Of a DNA stretch of 7,866 bases, positions 1 to 6,424 are shown piece by piece. The stretch lies in NCBI GenBank assembly GCA_030671745.1, contig DAOVHT010000046.1, forward strand, positions 1-7,866, given 5' to 3'. The stretch is from Candidatus Nanohaloarchaea archaeon (GTDB taxonomy: Archaea > EX4484-52 > GLR71). Positions within the stretch are counted from its first letter, which is position 1, and each line of letters opens with the position of its first letter. The position numbers were made by a program, and so were the translations under genes. Below the pieces are notes generated by a model. It made no database searches, was not told where the DNA came from, and saw only the letters and a program-made list of their open reading frames with translations.

Positions 1-2168
1 CTCTCGGATATAGTCAAAATACACCCGTCTGAGGCTGCGATCGCCATGCCTATGACATAGTCGCCAGGATTCAGTTTGATGCCACGCACACCGGCTGCGG
101 TACGGCCCATAGGCCTGATCTCGTTCTCGTTGAAATGGATAGCTTTACCATTATAACTACCTATAAATATGTCTTTCTCACCGTCAGTGATGCTTACAGA
201 TACCAGGTCGTCACCTTCGCGCAATGTCAATGCACGGATACCGCCCTTCCTTGGTCTTGCAAACAGTGCTGCTGAAGTCTTCTTGATGACACCGTTTCTT
301 GAGACCATGGTGATATAATGCTTGTCGTCAAGCTCGTTTGAAGGCAATACGGATCTTATCTCTTCACCGTCTTTCAGATCCAATACATTGACAATCGACC
401 GGCCCTTGGAATATCGTCCGCCCTCAGGAAGTTCATAGACCTTTCTCCATCTGATCTGACCCTTGTCAGAAAAGAACAATAGGTAATCATGTGTGCATGC
501 AGTGAACATGTCTGCGACTGAGTCTTCCTCTTTGGTTGTCATGCCGATGACACCTTTACCGCCACGGCGCTGTGCCTTGTATTCATCTTGTTTTACGCGT
601 TTTATGTAGCCTGCCTCAGTGATGGTTACGACCATCTCCTCGCGAGGTATCAGGTCCTCATCCTCGATCATGTCGATGTCGCCACCTAGAGCTATCTCGG
701 TCAACCTGTCATGACCGTATCTTTCTTTGATGTCGATAAGGTCATTCTTGATTATCCTCATGATCTCCTCGCGAGACTCTAAGATCTCTTTAAGGCGTGC
801 TATCAGCTTCAAAAGTGCATCATATTCCTCGTCAATCTTATCACGTTCAAGACCTGTAAGAGTTGAAAGGCGCATGGCCAGTATGGCATCTGCCTGGATC
901 TCTGAGAATGAATATTTTTCGATCAGTCTCTCTTTGGCTTCCTCTTTGGATTTGGATGACTTGATCAGTGTGACTATGTCGTCAATGTTTGATAGTGCGA
1001 TGCGTAGACCTTCCAATATGTGTGCCCGTGCTTCTGCTTTCCGTAGTTCGAATTCTGTCCTTTTGGTTATGACGATGACACGGTGGTCTATGAAATATGC
1101 GATGATCTCGTTCAATGCAAGGACTCGTGGTCTATTGTCTACAAGCGCCAGGTTAATGATACCGTAAGTTATCTCCATGTCGGTGTGCCTGAATAACTGA
1201 TTCAAGGTCACCTGTGAATTTGCAGCTTTTGATAGTTCGATGACGACGCGCATACCATCCCTGTCAGACTCATCCCTAATATCTCTGATACCTTCAACTA
1301 CTTTGTCTGATACCAGACCTGCTATTTTCTTTATCAGATTAGCCTTGTTTACCTGATAGGGTAGTTCTGTGATTATGATTCTTTCTTTCGTATCAGGATC
1401 GCCTTCGGCCACAGCACGGGCACGTAACTTTATCTTACCACGACCGGTCTTGTAGGCTGACATGATACCAGTCTTACCATACATCAACCCGCCCGTCGGG
1501 AAATCAGGACCTAGTAACACATCAGTTAAATCCGTTACTAACACATCTGGGTTATCCATCTGCATGATGACTGCGTTGCACACTTCCCTCAGATTATGAG
1601 GTGGCATCTTGGTTGCCATACCGACCGCTATACCTTCTGAACCGTTCAGGAGCAGATTAGGTACGACTGACGGAAGTACGCAGGGTTCTTTCAATGAATC
1701 ATCAAAATTTGGTTTGAAATTTACTGTCTCCTTGTTTATGTCACGTAATAATTCTTCTGAAATCTTTGACATACGGATCTCAGTATATCGCATTGCGGCG
1801 GCTGAGTCACCGTCAACTGAACCGAAATTTCCGTGACCGTCAACTAAAGTGTGATTGTATGAGAAATCCTGAGCCATACGAACGATGGTGTCATACACTG
1901 CCGTGTCACCGTGAGGGTGATATTTACCTAAGACTTCACCCACCAGCCTTGCACTCTTTCTGTATGGTTTGTTCGATAGAAGACTTGTGTCATACATTGC
2001 GTAAAGTACACGACGGTGGACTGGTTTAAGACCGTCTCTGACATCAGGTAATGCACGACCTACAATGACACTCATAGAATAATCTAAGTAAGACCTTTTC
2101 ATCTCCTTTTCAAGAGATACATGTATTATGTTCTTGTTCTCTTCTTGAGTCTTCTCGTCATTATCCAT
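1..2168 (-). CDS. gyrA: DNA gyrase subunit A (3' end beyond the window)
   Basis: This is the DNA-cleaving and rejoining subunit of gyrase; with GyrB it makes negative supercoils. The minus-strand frame is open from an ATG at 2168 to the window edge, giving about 722 residues, so roughly the last hundred are missing by comparison with usual family lengths (about 800-870). The N-terminal breakage-reunion domain is clear: GRALPDVRDGLKPVHRR (37-53), KYHPHGDTAVYDTIVRMAQ (82-100) and AAAMRYTEIRM with the catalytic tyrosine at 128. A charged helical region (about 350-490) fits the coiled-coil gate. The GyrA box QRRGGKG lies at residues 533-539 (minus strand 572-552) and separates gyrase from topoisomerase IV; it is followed by the repeated beta-pinwheel blades that wrap DNA. 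The residue matching E. coli Ser83 is Thr89, and Asp93 matches Asp87. The start is supported by TGTGA 6 nt upstream. It lies 20 nt after gyrB, so the two are probably co-transcribed. No frameshift is visible. Confidence 0.97.
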   Translation of the reverse strand, partial: MDNDEKTQEENKNIIHVSLEKEMKRSYLDYSMSVIVGRALPDVRDGLKPVHRRVLYAMYDTSLLSNKPYRKSARLVGEVLGKYHPHGDTAVYDTIVRMAQDFSYNHTLVDGHGNFGSVDGDSAAAMRYTEIRMSKISEELLRDINKETVNFKPNFDDSLKEPCVLPSVVPNLLLNGSEGIAVGMATKMPPHNLREVCNAVIMQMDNPDVLVTDLTDVLLGPDFPTGGLMYGKTGIMSAYKTGRGKIKLRARAVAEGDPDTKERIIITELPYQVNKANLIKKIAGLVSDKVVEGIRDIRDESDRDGMRVVIELSKAANSQVTLNQLFRHTDMEITYGIINLALVDNRPRVLALNEIIAYFIDHRVIVITKRTEFELRKAEARAHILEGLRIALSNIDDIVTLIKSSKSKEEAKERLIEKYSFSEIQADAILAMRLSTLTGLERDKIDEEYDALLKLIARLKEILESREEIMRIIKNDLIDIKERYGHDRLTEIALGGDIDMIEDEDLIPREEMVVTITEAGYIKRVKQDEYKAQRRGGKGVIGMTTKEEDSVADMFTACTHDYLLFFSDKGQIRWRKVYELPEGGRYSKGRSIVNVLDLKDGEEIRSVLPSNELDDKHYITMVSRNGVIKKTSAALFARPRKGGIRALTLREGDDLVSVSITDGEKDIFIGSYNGKAIHFNENEIRPMGRTAAGVRGIKLNPGDYVIGMAIAASDGCILTISE

Positions 2169-2174
2169 ATAAGT

Positions 2175-2179
2175 TCACA
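2175..2179 (-). promoter_or_regulatory. Weak ribosome-binding motif TGTGA of gyrA
   Basis: TGTGA reads on the minus strand 6 nt before the gyrA ATG, inside the 20-nt gyrB-gyrA gap. Its GTGA core can pair with the UCACC part of the archaeal and bacterial 16S rRNA 3' end. The same five bases precede gyrB and the gene at 7791, which supports these start choices. Confidence 0.45.
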
Positions 2180-2188
2180 CTTCTATAA

Positions 2189-4108
2189 TCATACATCTAA
2201 ATTCTTGACTTCACCGGCATGGTCTTCTATGAATTTTCGCCTAGGCTCTACATTGTCGCCCATAAGGACGGTAAATGTCTTGTCAGCCTCAATTGCGTCT
2301 GTGATTGATATCTTTTTGAGCGACCGTGTCTCAGGGTTCATGGTAGTCTCCCAAAGCTGGTCAGGGTTCATCTCACCAAGACCCTTATATCTCTGGATCC
2401 TTGCACTTGACCGTACTTCATCAGAACTTAATATATCTTCTTTTTCCTTGTCAGTATAAGCATAATTGATTGTCTTTCCGGACTGGATCTTGTAAAGTGG
2501 CGGCATTGCAAGGTAGATGTTGCCTTCCTCGACCAGGTCTTTCATGTAACGATAGAAGAATGTCAGGATAAGTGTGCTTATGTGCGCACCGTCCACATCC
2601 GCGTCCGTCATTATTATCACTTTATGATATCTTAATTTTGATGAGTCAAACTGGTCACCTACACCTGTGCCGATAGCTGTTATCAGGTTGGTTATCTCCT
2701 CGCTCTTGAACATCTTTGCCATGCCTGCCTTCTCGACATTCAATATCTTTCCTTTAAGTGGTAGGATTGCTTGATTATGCCTTGAACGGCCTTGCTTGGC
2801 ACTTCCGCCAGCTGAGTCTCCTTCCACGATATAGATCTCGCATTTGGATGCATCCTTCTCTGCGCAATCGGCAAGCTTACCGGGCAGACTGGATGAGAAC
2901 AGTGCGGACTTTCGCCTTACTAGATCCCGTGCTTTCTGGGCGGCCAGACGTGCCTTTGATGCGGACAGGATCTTATCGCAGATCAGTTTTGCAGTTGTAG
3001 GATTCTCTTCATAGAATTCGGATAATGTTGATGATACTATTGATTCGACGATGCCTTTGACTTCGCTGTTACCCAACTTTGTCTTGGTCTGGCCTTCAAA
3101 TTGCGGTTCGGGTACCTTGATTGATACCACTGCAGTCAGGCCTTCACGGAAATCAGTACCTGTCAATGTGACTTCTTCTTTTGTAATCTTGTTGTTCTTG
3201 ATGTAACTGTTCGTGACTTTTGAAAGTGCGGATTTAAGACCGCTCAGATGAGTGCCACCTTCGATAGTATTGATGCTGTTGACAAAAGATAGGATGGTCT
3301 CTGAATATGCGTCTGTGTATTGCATCGCAATCTCTACATCAACGTCATTATCAGTCTTTGTAAGGTAGATTACGTTATCGTGCAATGTTGTCCTTGCCTC
3401 GTTCAGTTCTTCGACAAGTGACATTATACCGCCTTCAAACTGGTATGTTATCTCCTCATCTGTTCTCTTGTCAGTAAATATTATCTTTATGCCCTTGTTC
3501 AGGTATGCAAGTTCCTTTATCCTGCCTTTCAGGATATCAGAATCAAATGTTATGTCGGGGAATATTTCGTTGTCTGGTAAGAATGTCACTTTTGTACCGG
3601 TCGAGTCGCTTGTGCCTATGACTGTCAGTTCTGATAGTGGTGCCCCTCGCGCATATTTCTGGTTGTAAAGTTTGCCGTCACGTTTGACTGTCACTTCAAG
3701 TGTTTCTGAAAGTGCATTGACCACAGATATACCCACACCGTGAAGACCGCCTGATACTTTATAAGAATCTTTGTCAAACTTACCACCTGCATGCAGTTTT
3801 GTAAGTACTATCTCGACGGCAGGTTTTCCGTGTTCGGGCATGATGTCGACCGGTATTCCTCGACCGTCATCTTCAACTGATACTGTGCCGTCTTTGTTGA
3901 CTATCACAAATACGTTCTTGCAGTATCCTGCCAGAGATTCATCAATGGAATTGTCTATAATCTCATAGACTAGATGATGGAGACCCCTATTACCTGTGTC
4001 ACCAATGTACATACCGGGACGTTTACGTACGGCCTCAAGACCTTCAAGAACCTTGATCTGGCTTCCGCCATATTCTTTTTTCAGGTTATTTGTCTCGTCC
4101 GTATCCAT
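2189..4108 (-). CDS. gyrB: DNA gyrase subunit B
   Basis: This is the ATPase subunit of gyrase, which supplies strand capture and the metal-binding TOPRIM centre. Counting from the ATG at 4108 it has 639 residues. The GHKL ATPase fold shows EIIDNSIDE (49-57), DDGRGIP (80-86) and GGLHGVGISVVNALSE (120-135). The transducer domain follows, with QTKTKLGN (340-347) near its end. The TOPRIM domain has EGDSAGGSAKQGR (429-441; catalytic Glu429), LPLKGKILNVEKAG (449-462) and the acidic triad segment MTDADVDGAH (500-509). The C-terminal tail has QRYKGLGEMNP (572-582). Length fits the compact GyrB form without the large insertion of the E. coli protein (804 residues). A TTG at 4132 would add eight residues, but the ATG has a TGTGA motif 5 nt upstream and better fits family N-termini. 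First gene of the gyrB-gyrA operon. The motifs cannot by themselves exclude ParE, but the GyrA box in the partner gene makes gyrase the right call. Confidence 0.97.
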   Translation of the reverse strand: MDTDETNNLKKEYGGSQIKVLEGLEAVRKRPGMYIGDTGNRGLHHLVYEIIDNSIDESLAGYCKNVFVIVNKDGTVSVEDDGRGIPVDIMPEHGKPAVEIVLTKLHAGGKFDKDSYKVSGGLHGVGISVVNALSETLEVTVKRDGKLYNQKYARGAPLSELTVIGTSDSTGTKVTFLPDNEIFPDITFDSDILKGRIKELAYLNKGIKIIFTDKRTDEEITYQFEGGIMSLVEELNEARTTLHDNVIYLTKTDNDVDVEIAMQYTDAYSETILSFVNSINTIEGGTHLSGLKSALSKVTNSYIKNNKITKEEVTLTGTDFREGLTAVVSIKVPEPQFEGQTKTKLGNSEVKGIVESIVSSTLSEFYEENPTTAKLICDKILSASKARLAAQKARDLVRRKSALFSSSLPGKLADCAEKDASKCEIYIVEGDSAGGSAKQGRSRHNQAILPLKGKILNVEKAGMAKMFKSEEITNLITAIGTGVGDQFDSSKLRYHKVIIMTDADVDGAHISTLILTFFYRYMKDLVEEGNIYLAMPPLYKIQSGKTINYAYTDKEKEDILSSDEVRSSARIQRYKGLGEMNPDQLWETTMNPETRSLKKISITDAIEADKTFTVLMGDNVEPRRKFIEDHAGEVKNLDV

Positions 4109-4113
4109 CTGTT

Positions 4114-4118
4114 TCACA
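4114..4118 (-). promoter_or_regulatory. Weak ribosome-binding motif TGTGA deciding the gyrB start
   Basis: TGTGA on the minus strand lies 5 nt before the ATG at 4108. It favours that ATG over the in-frame TTG at 4132, which has only A/T-rich sequence before it. Confidence 0.4.
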
Positions 4119-4140
4119 TCAATAAAAGTCAATATTTTTT

Positions 4141-4178
4141 GCTAATTGTAACATTTCGCGAGTATTTTAAAAAACAAG
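4141..4178 (-). promoter_or_regulatory. Predicted TATA-box promoter of the gyrB-gyrA operon
   Basis: On the minus strand, TTTAAAATA (4171-4163) follows a T-rich run and resembles an archaeal TATA element. Placing the transcription start about 26 nt downstream gives roughly 4141, which would leave a leader of about 33 nt before the gyrB ATG. This is inferred from spacing and composition only. A second TATA-like string on the same strand, ACTATATAAG (about 4326-4317), would give a much longer leader and is a weaker candidate. Confidence 0.4.
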
Positions 4179-4262
4179 TTCGGTAGAGGCCTGTATTTTG
4201 TTATTTGTTTGATATTGTGCCAGAATTGTCTTTAATATTTTGTTATCTTTTAAAACCACCTT

Positions 4263-4289
4263 AAAAAAGCATAGGAAAAACTGTTTTTC
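4263..4289 (-). terminator. Possible hairpin/T-tract terminator of the DUF2779 transcript
   Basis: A perfect 6-bp stem, GAAAAA with TTTTTC around a 3-nt loop (4275-4289), is followed on the minus strand by six T residues (4268-4263). It lies about 100 nt past the TGA of the upstream minus-strand gene and before the predicted gyrB promoter, which is where a transcript end is expected. The stem is weak because it is nearly all A:T, so the T-tract may be the active part if the host is archaeal. Confidence 0.3.
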
Positions 4290-4388
4290 GCTATAAGGAT
4301 TATTAGTCGGTTACACTTATATAGTTAATTGAGGAGTTTATAAAGAACTTTTTGTTTAGGTAATGCAAAGTACGATAATAATACATCT

Positions 4389-5849
4389 TCAACCTATGAG
4401 CTTCTTTAACCCGTCAATGATCCAGACCATACCTTCGGTGTCAAGACAGCAGTATTTGATCAGATCCTGCCTGACTTTATCTTTAGGAGGCAGATTGTCA
4501 TTATCTCCATTCGGCCGTATATGAGTCAAAAAATAAAGGACGCTCGCGTCTGCGCCGTTGCTTATGTCCATACCAGAATAGCCTTTCCCTGTGATTGCAG
4601 GCAGAACTTTCTTTATTGAATATGAACCTTTCTGGGTGGGATTGTAGTAGTAGAAGCTCCGAAAAGGGTCGGCTAGGTCAACCACCCTTTTCATCGCGGA
4701 TTCAAGCCAGGTCTTGTGTTCTGGAAAATCTTCGGCCAGCTTGCGCATCACGCTCAATTCAAAGGACTTGTTGAAGACTATTATGTCTCCTGTGCCATCA
4801 AGGTCGGTCTTCATCTGTTCTAAAAGTGCGGGTCTCGGGTCACAGCCACCATCAGCCAGGAACTCCTTATGCTGTGTCGTTCCGTCCTCTGCCTCGATGT
4901 GCAACGAATACTGGAATGCCATCTTCTGGTAGGGTCTTGATCGGTCAAATATCGGCACTGCGGTGTCGAAGGTCTCGAAATCGAAATGATAGAGAGGATA
5001 GTTCAGAGAGTCAAGAAATGTCTTTATCTTGTCTTTTATCACTACGGGCGTTCCATTGTTGACTGCAGTCATCAGTATCTCATCTTTCGCTGTCAACTTC
5101 GTTCCCACAGGCACATCTTTTATGTCTTTTATGCCAGCATCCAAAAGCTGCCAGTATACGCGCCAGTTGGTCAGCTGCAGTACATTGTTTTCTGGAAGGG
5201 TTTTCCAGCAGTCGGGTTTTAATGGACAGGAATACGGCTTGTTGCAATCCTTCGATATGCAGGATTCAGGTGGTGTATCCATACTTATTATCCTGTGGAA
5301 TTCTTTGGCATTGGTCTCAATGCCATCAACCTTGTTCACGTCATCTGTCACTTCATCCTGTATGATTAGGCCTTTCGGGTCAATATCCCCAGCTCTTACA
5401 TATTCATTGTTCAGGTGTATCAGGAAACATCGGTCTATCTTAAGACCTGCCTTCTCCAATACATATTTCTGGAATGCGAGGTCGGGCATGTGTTGCGGTT
5501 TCACTTTGGTCGTCGACTTTATCTCGTACAAATCCCATTTGTCATCATCTGTTGGTCTTATGATGTCTGCGCGGATGAAAAGGTTACCGACCATCATCCC
5601 TGCCTCAAATATTGTCTTTCTTTCGCCAATCAACTCTTTTGTACGGTCTATGTTCTCTTTGAAACCCATACCATTCAAGTCAACACCATCAGGAAATAAT
5701 GGTTTCACATATTCTTCAAAATCATGGCCCTGGCTGAACCTGTGCAGGTCTGAGACTGATATCTCGGGCAATTGTTTCTTGTGCGCGAACCATAAAAGGC
5801 GCGGGCATTGCAGTCCGTTCATGTATTTTGATTTTGTCAGTAAAGCCAT
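4389..5849 (-). CDS. DUF2779-type protein: predicted Cas4/RecB-like plus DEDD exonuclease fusion
   Basis: The protein has 486 residues and no experimentally known role that I can name; its C-terminal part matches what I recall of the DUF2779 family. The N-terminal half carries the PD-(D/E)XK nuclease pattern of RecB/Cas4 proteins: GHDFEEY (41-47), RADI with Asp95, YEIKS with Glu109 and Lys111, then FQKY (126-129). Cys15 (in LQCPRLLWF) and a later cluster Cys197, Cys202, Cys208, Cys214 suggest a Cas4/AddB-style Fe-S cluster. The C-terminal half looks like an RNase H-fold DEDD exonuclease: HFDFETF with Asp290 and Glu292, FNKSFE (359-364), VDLADPF with Asp391, and YCCLDTEGM with Tyr466 and Asp470. 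It should therefore be a cytoplasmic nucleic-acid processing enzyme, probably in repair, degradation or defence; substrate is unknown. It lies 23 nt after the 153-residue gene, probably co-transcribed. AAGGGG about 12 nt upstream of the ATG could be a ribosome-binding site. There are no CRISPR genes nearby, so it is not a Cas4 by context. Confidence 0.85.
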   Translation of the reverse strand: MALLTKSKYMNGLQCPRLLWFAHKKQLPEISVSDLHRFSQGHDFEEYVKPLFPDGVDLNGMGFKENIDRTKELIGERKTIFEAGMMVGNLFIRADIIRPTDDDKWDLYEIKSTTKVKPQHMPDLAFQKYVLEKAGLKIDRCFLIHLNNEYVRAGDIDPKGLIIQDEVTDDVNKVDGIETNAKEFHRIISMDTPPESCISKDCNKPYSCPLKPDCWKTLPENNVLQLTNWRVYWQLLDAGIKDIKDVPVGTKLTAKDEILMTAVNNGTPVVIKDKIKTFLDSLNYPLYHFDFETFDTAVPIFDRSRPYQKMAFQYSLHIEAEDGTTQHKEFLADGGCDPRPALLEQMKTDLDGTGDIIVFNKSFELSVMRKLAEDFPEHKTWLESAMKRVVDLADPFRSFYYYNPTQKGSYSIKKVLPAITGKGYSGMDISNGADASVLYFLTHIRPNGDNDNLPPKDKVRQDLIKYCCLDTEGMVWIIDGLKKLIG

Positions 5850-5872
5850 AATAATCTAACCCCTTACTTTTT

Positions 5873-6334
5873 TCACGATATCTCGTTCATCCGTTTTACG
5901 AATTGCCTGAAGATCCTGTCTTTCTTCAGGATTGTCAGCATGCGCTCATCACCCCACTTATGCAACCTGAATGACATCCTGGCGCGGTCAGGACACATGT
6001 CTGTGCGCTTTGTGACTTTTGCGAAACTGTCCCTGTCAAACACTAGGTCAACCTCGTGGAGGACGCTCGTCCCGCCCTCAATCTTCTCTTCAGAACGTTC
6101 AAGGTGCAGGATGAATATGACATGCTCGCGCTTCAAGGTAATCATATGCCCTGGTTCGGCTCGGCTCGGATACACGGAATGGTATTCTTTTTTAGGTAGA
6201 GTGTCCCATCTTTCTGTTAAGATTGTCTTTAGATGCATAAGATATTCTAGTTTCTCGGATTTAAGTCTCTTGAAACCGTCTTCCTCATCGTTTGAGAGCT
6301 CATAGAAGTAAGCATAGTTGTCAAAGTAGCGCAT
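5873..6334 (-). CDS. Uncharacterised 153-residue protein, first gene of the nuclease operon
   Basis: I do not recognise this family. The protein is rich in charged residues, with no signal peptide, no hydrophobic segment long enough to span a membrane and no cysteine cluster (one Cys only, at 114). It begins with an aromatic stretch (MRYFDNYAYFYEL), continues with a Lys/Glu-rich segment likely to be helical (about 17-42), has alternating hydrophobic strands in the middle (HVIFILHLE at 71-79; EVDLVFDRD at 93-101), and ends with a basic segment (ILKKDRIFRQFVKRMNEIS). A small soluble alpha/beta protein is likely; the basic tail could contact nucleic acid, which is inference. The frame is real rather than accidental because it fills the space between a promoter and the next gene, with 23 nt to the nuclease start. 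A TATA-like element is centred about 26 nt before the ATG, so its message may be leaderless. Confidence 0.75.
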   Translation of the reverse strand: MRYFDNYAYFYELSNDEEDGFKRLKSEKLEYLMHLKTILTERWDTLPKKEYHSVYPSRAEPGHMITLKREHVIFILHLERSEEKIEGGTSVLHEVDLVFDRDSFAKVTKRTDMCPDRARMSFRLHKWGDERMLTILKKDRIFRQFVKRMNEIS

Positions 6335-6424
6335 GAAATCAATTATGTCCGGATATTATATATATGCATAAAACACCCAATATTGACATGGGTCAATCAC
6401 CTTGTCAAAAAGATAGTTGGTAAT
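6335..6424. promoter_or_regulatory. Divergent promoter region between the nuclease operon and mgtE
   Basis: Only 90 nt separate two start codons facing away from each other. A single alternating A/T block, about 6354-6370 (ATTATATATATGCATAA), reads as a TATA-like element on both strands. On the minus strand its centre is about 26 nt from the ATG at 6334, which predicts a leaderless or nearly leaderless message. On the plus strand a start near 6386 would leave a leader of about 39 nt before the mgtE ATG at 6425. I see no separate second TATA box, so the two directions may share or compete for one core element. Confidence 0.5.
6382..6397. repeat. Perfect 6-bp dyad at the predicted mgtE transcription start
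   Basis: ATTGAC and GTCAAT are exact inverted copies separated by ATGG. The dyad lies just past the shared TATA block, across or next to the predicted plus-strand transcription start. It could be an operator for a dimeric regulator or a small hairpin in the mgtE leader. It is short enough to arise by chance. Confidence 0.4.

Larger units (their letters stand above)
4109..4388. other. AT-rich intergenic region between gyrB and the DUF2779 gene
   Basis: This gap of 280 nt is much richer in A and T than the flanking genes. It contains the predicted gyrB promoter near 4141-4178, a short hairpin with a T-tract at 4263-4289, and two further TATA-like strings (near 4317-4326 and TTTATAAA near 4338-4345). 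I saw no convincing small coding frame, tRNA or structured RNA. Confidence 0.6.

Noticed and set aside
727..1167. A 146-codon plus-strand open frame opposite gyrA
   Set aside because: Ser/Arg-rich low-complexity product, opposite an unmistakable GyrA coiled-coil region; a shadow of the real gene.
4109..4132. TTG at 4132 as the gyrB start
   Set aside because: It lacks a ribosome-binding motif and adds residues not typical of GyrB, whereas ATG 4108 has TGTGA at good spacing.
4315..4345. Two TATA-like strings in the gap as promoters of a small RNA gene
   Set aside because: In an A/T-rich gap such strings are expected by chance, and no structured or coding sequence follows them apart from the weak A:T hairpin.
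4389..5849. Annotating the nuclease as cas4 or looking for a CRISPR locus
   Set aside because: No direct repeat array and no other cas gene is present, the protein is twice the usual Cas4 length, and its C-terminal half is an exonuclease-like domain of another family.
5029..5859. A 276-codon open frame on the plus strand opposite the DUF2779 gene
   Set aside because: Its protein is rich in Ser, Phe and Cys with no recognisable motif, while the opposite strand carries clear nuclease motifs. It is best explained as an antisense shadow.
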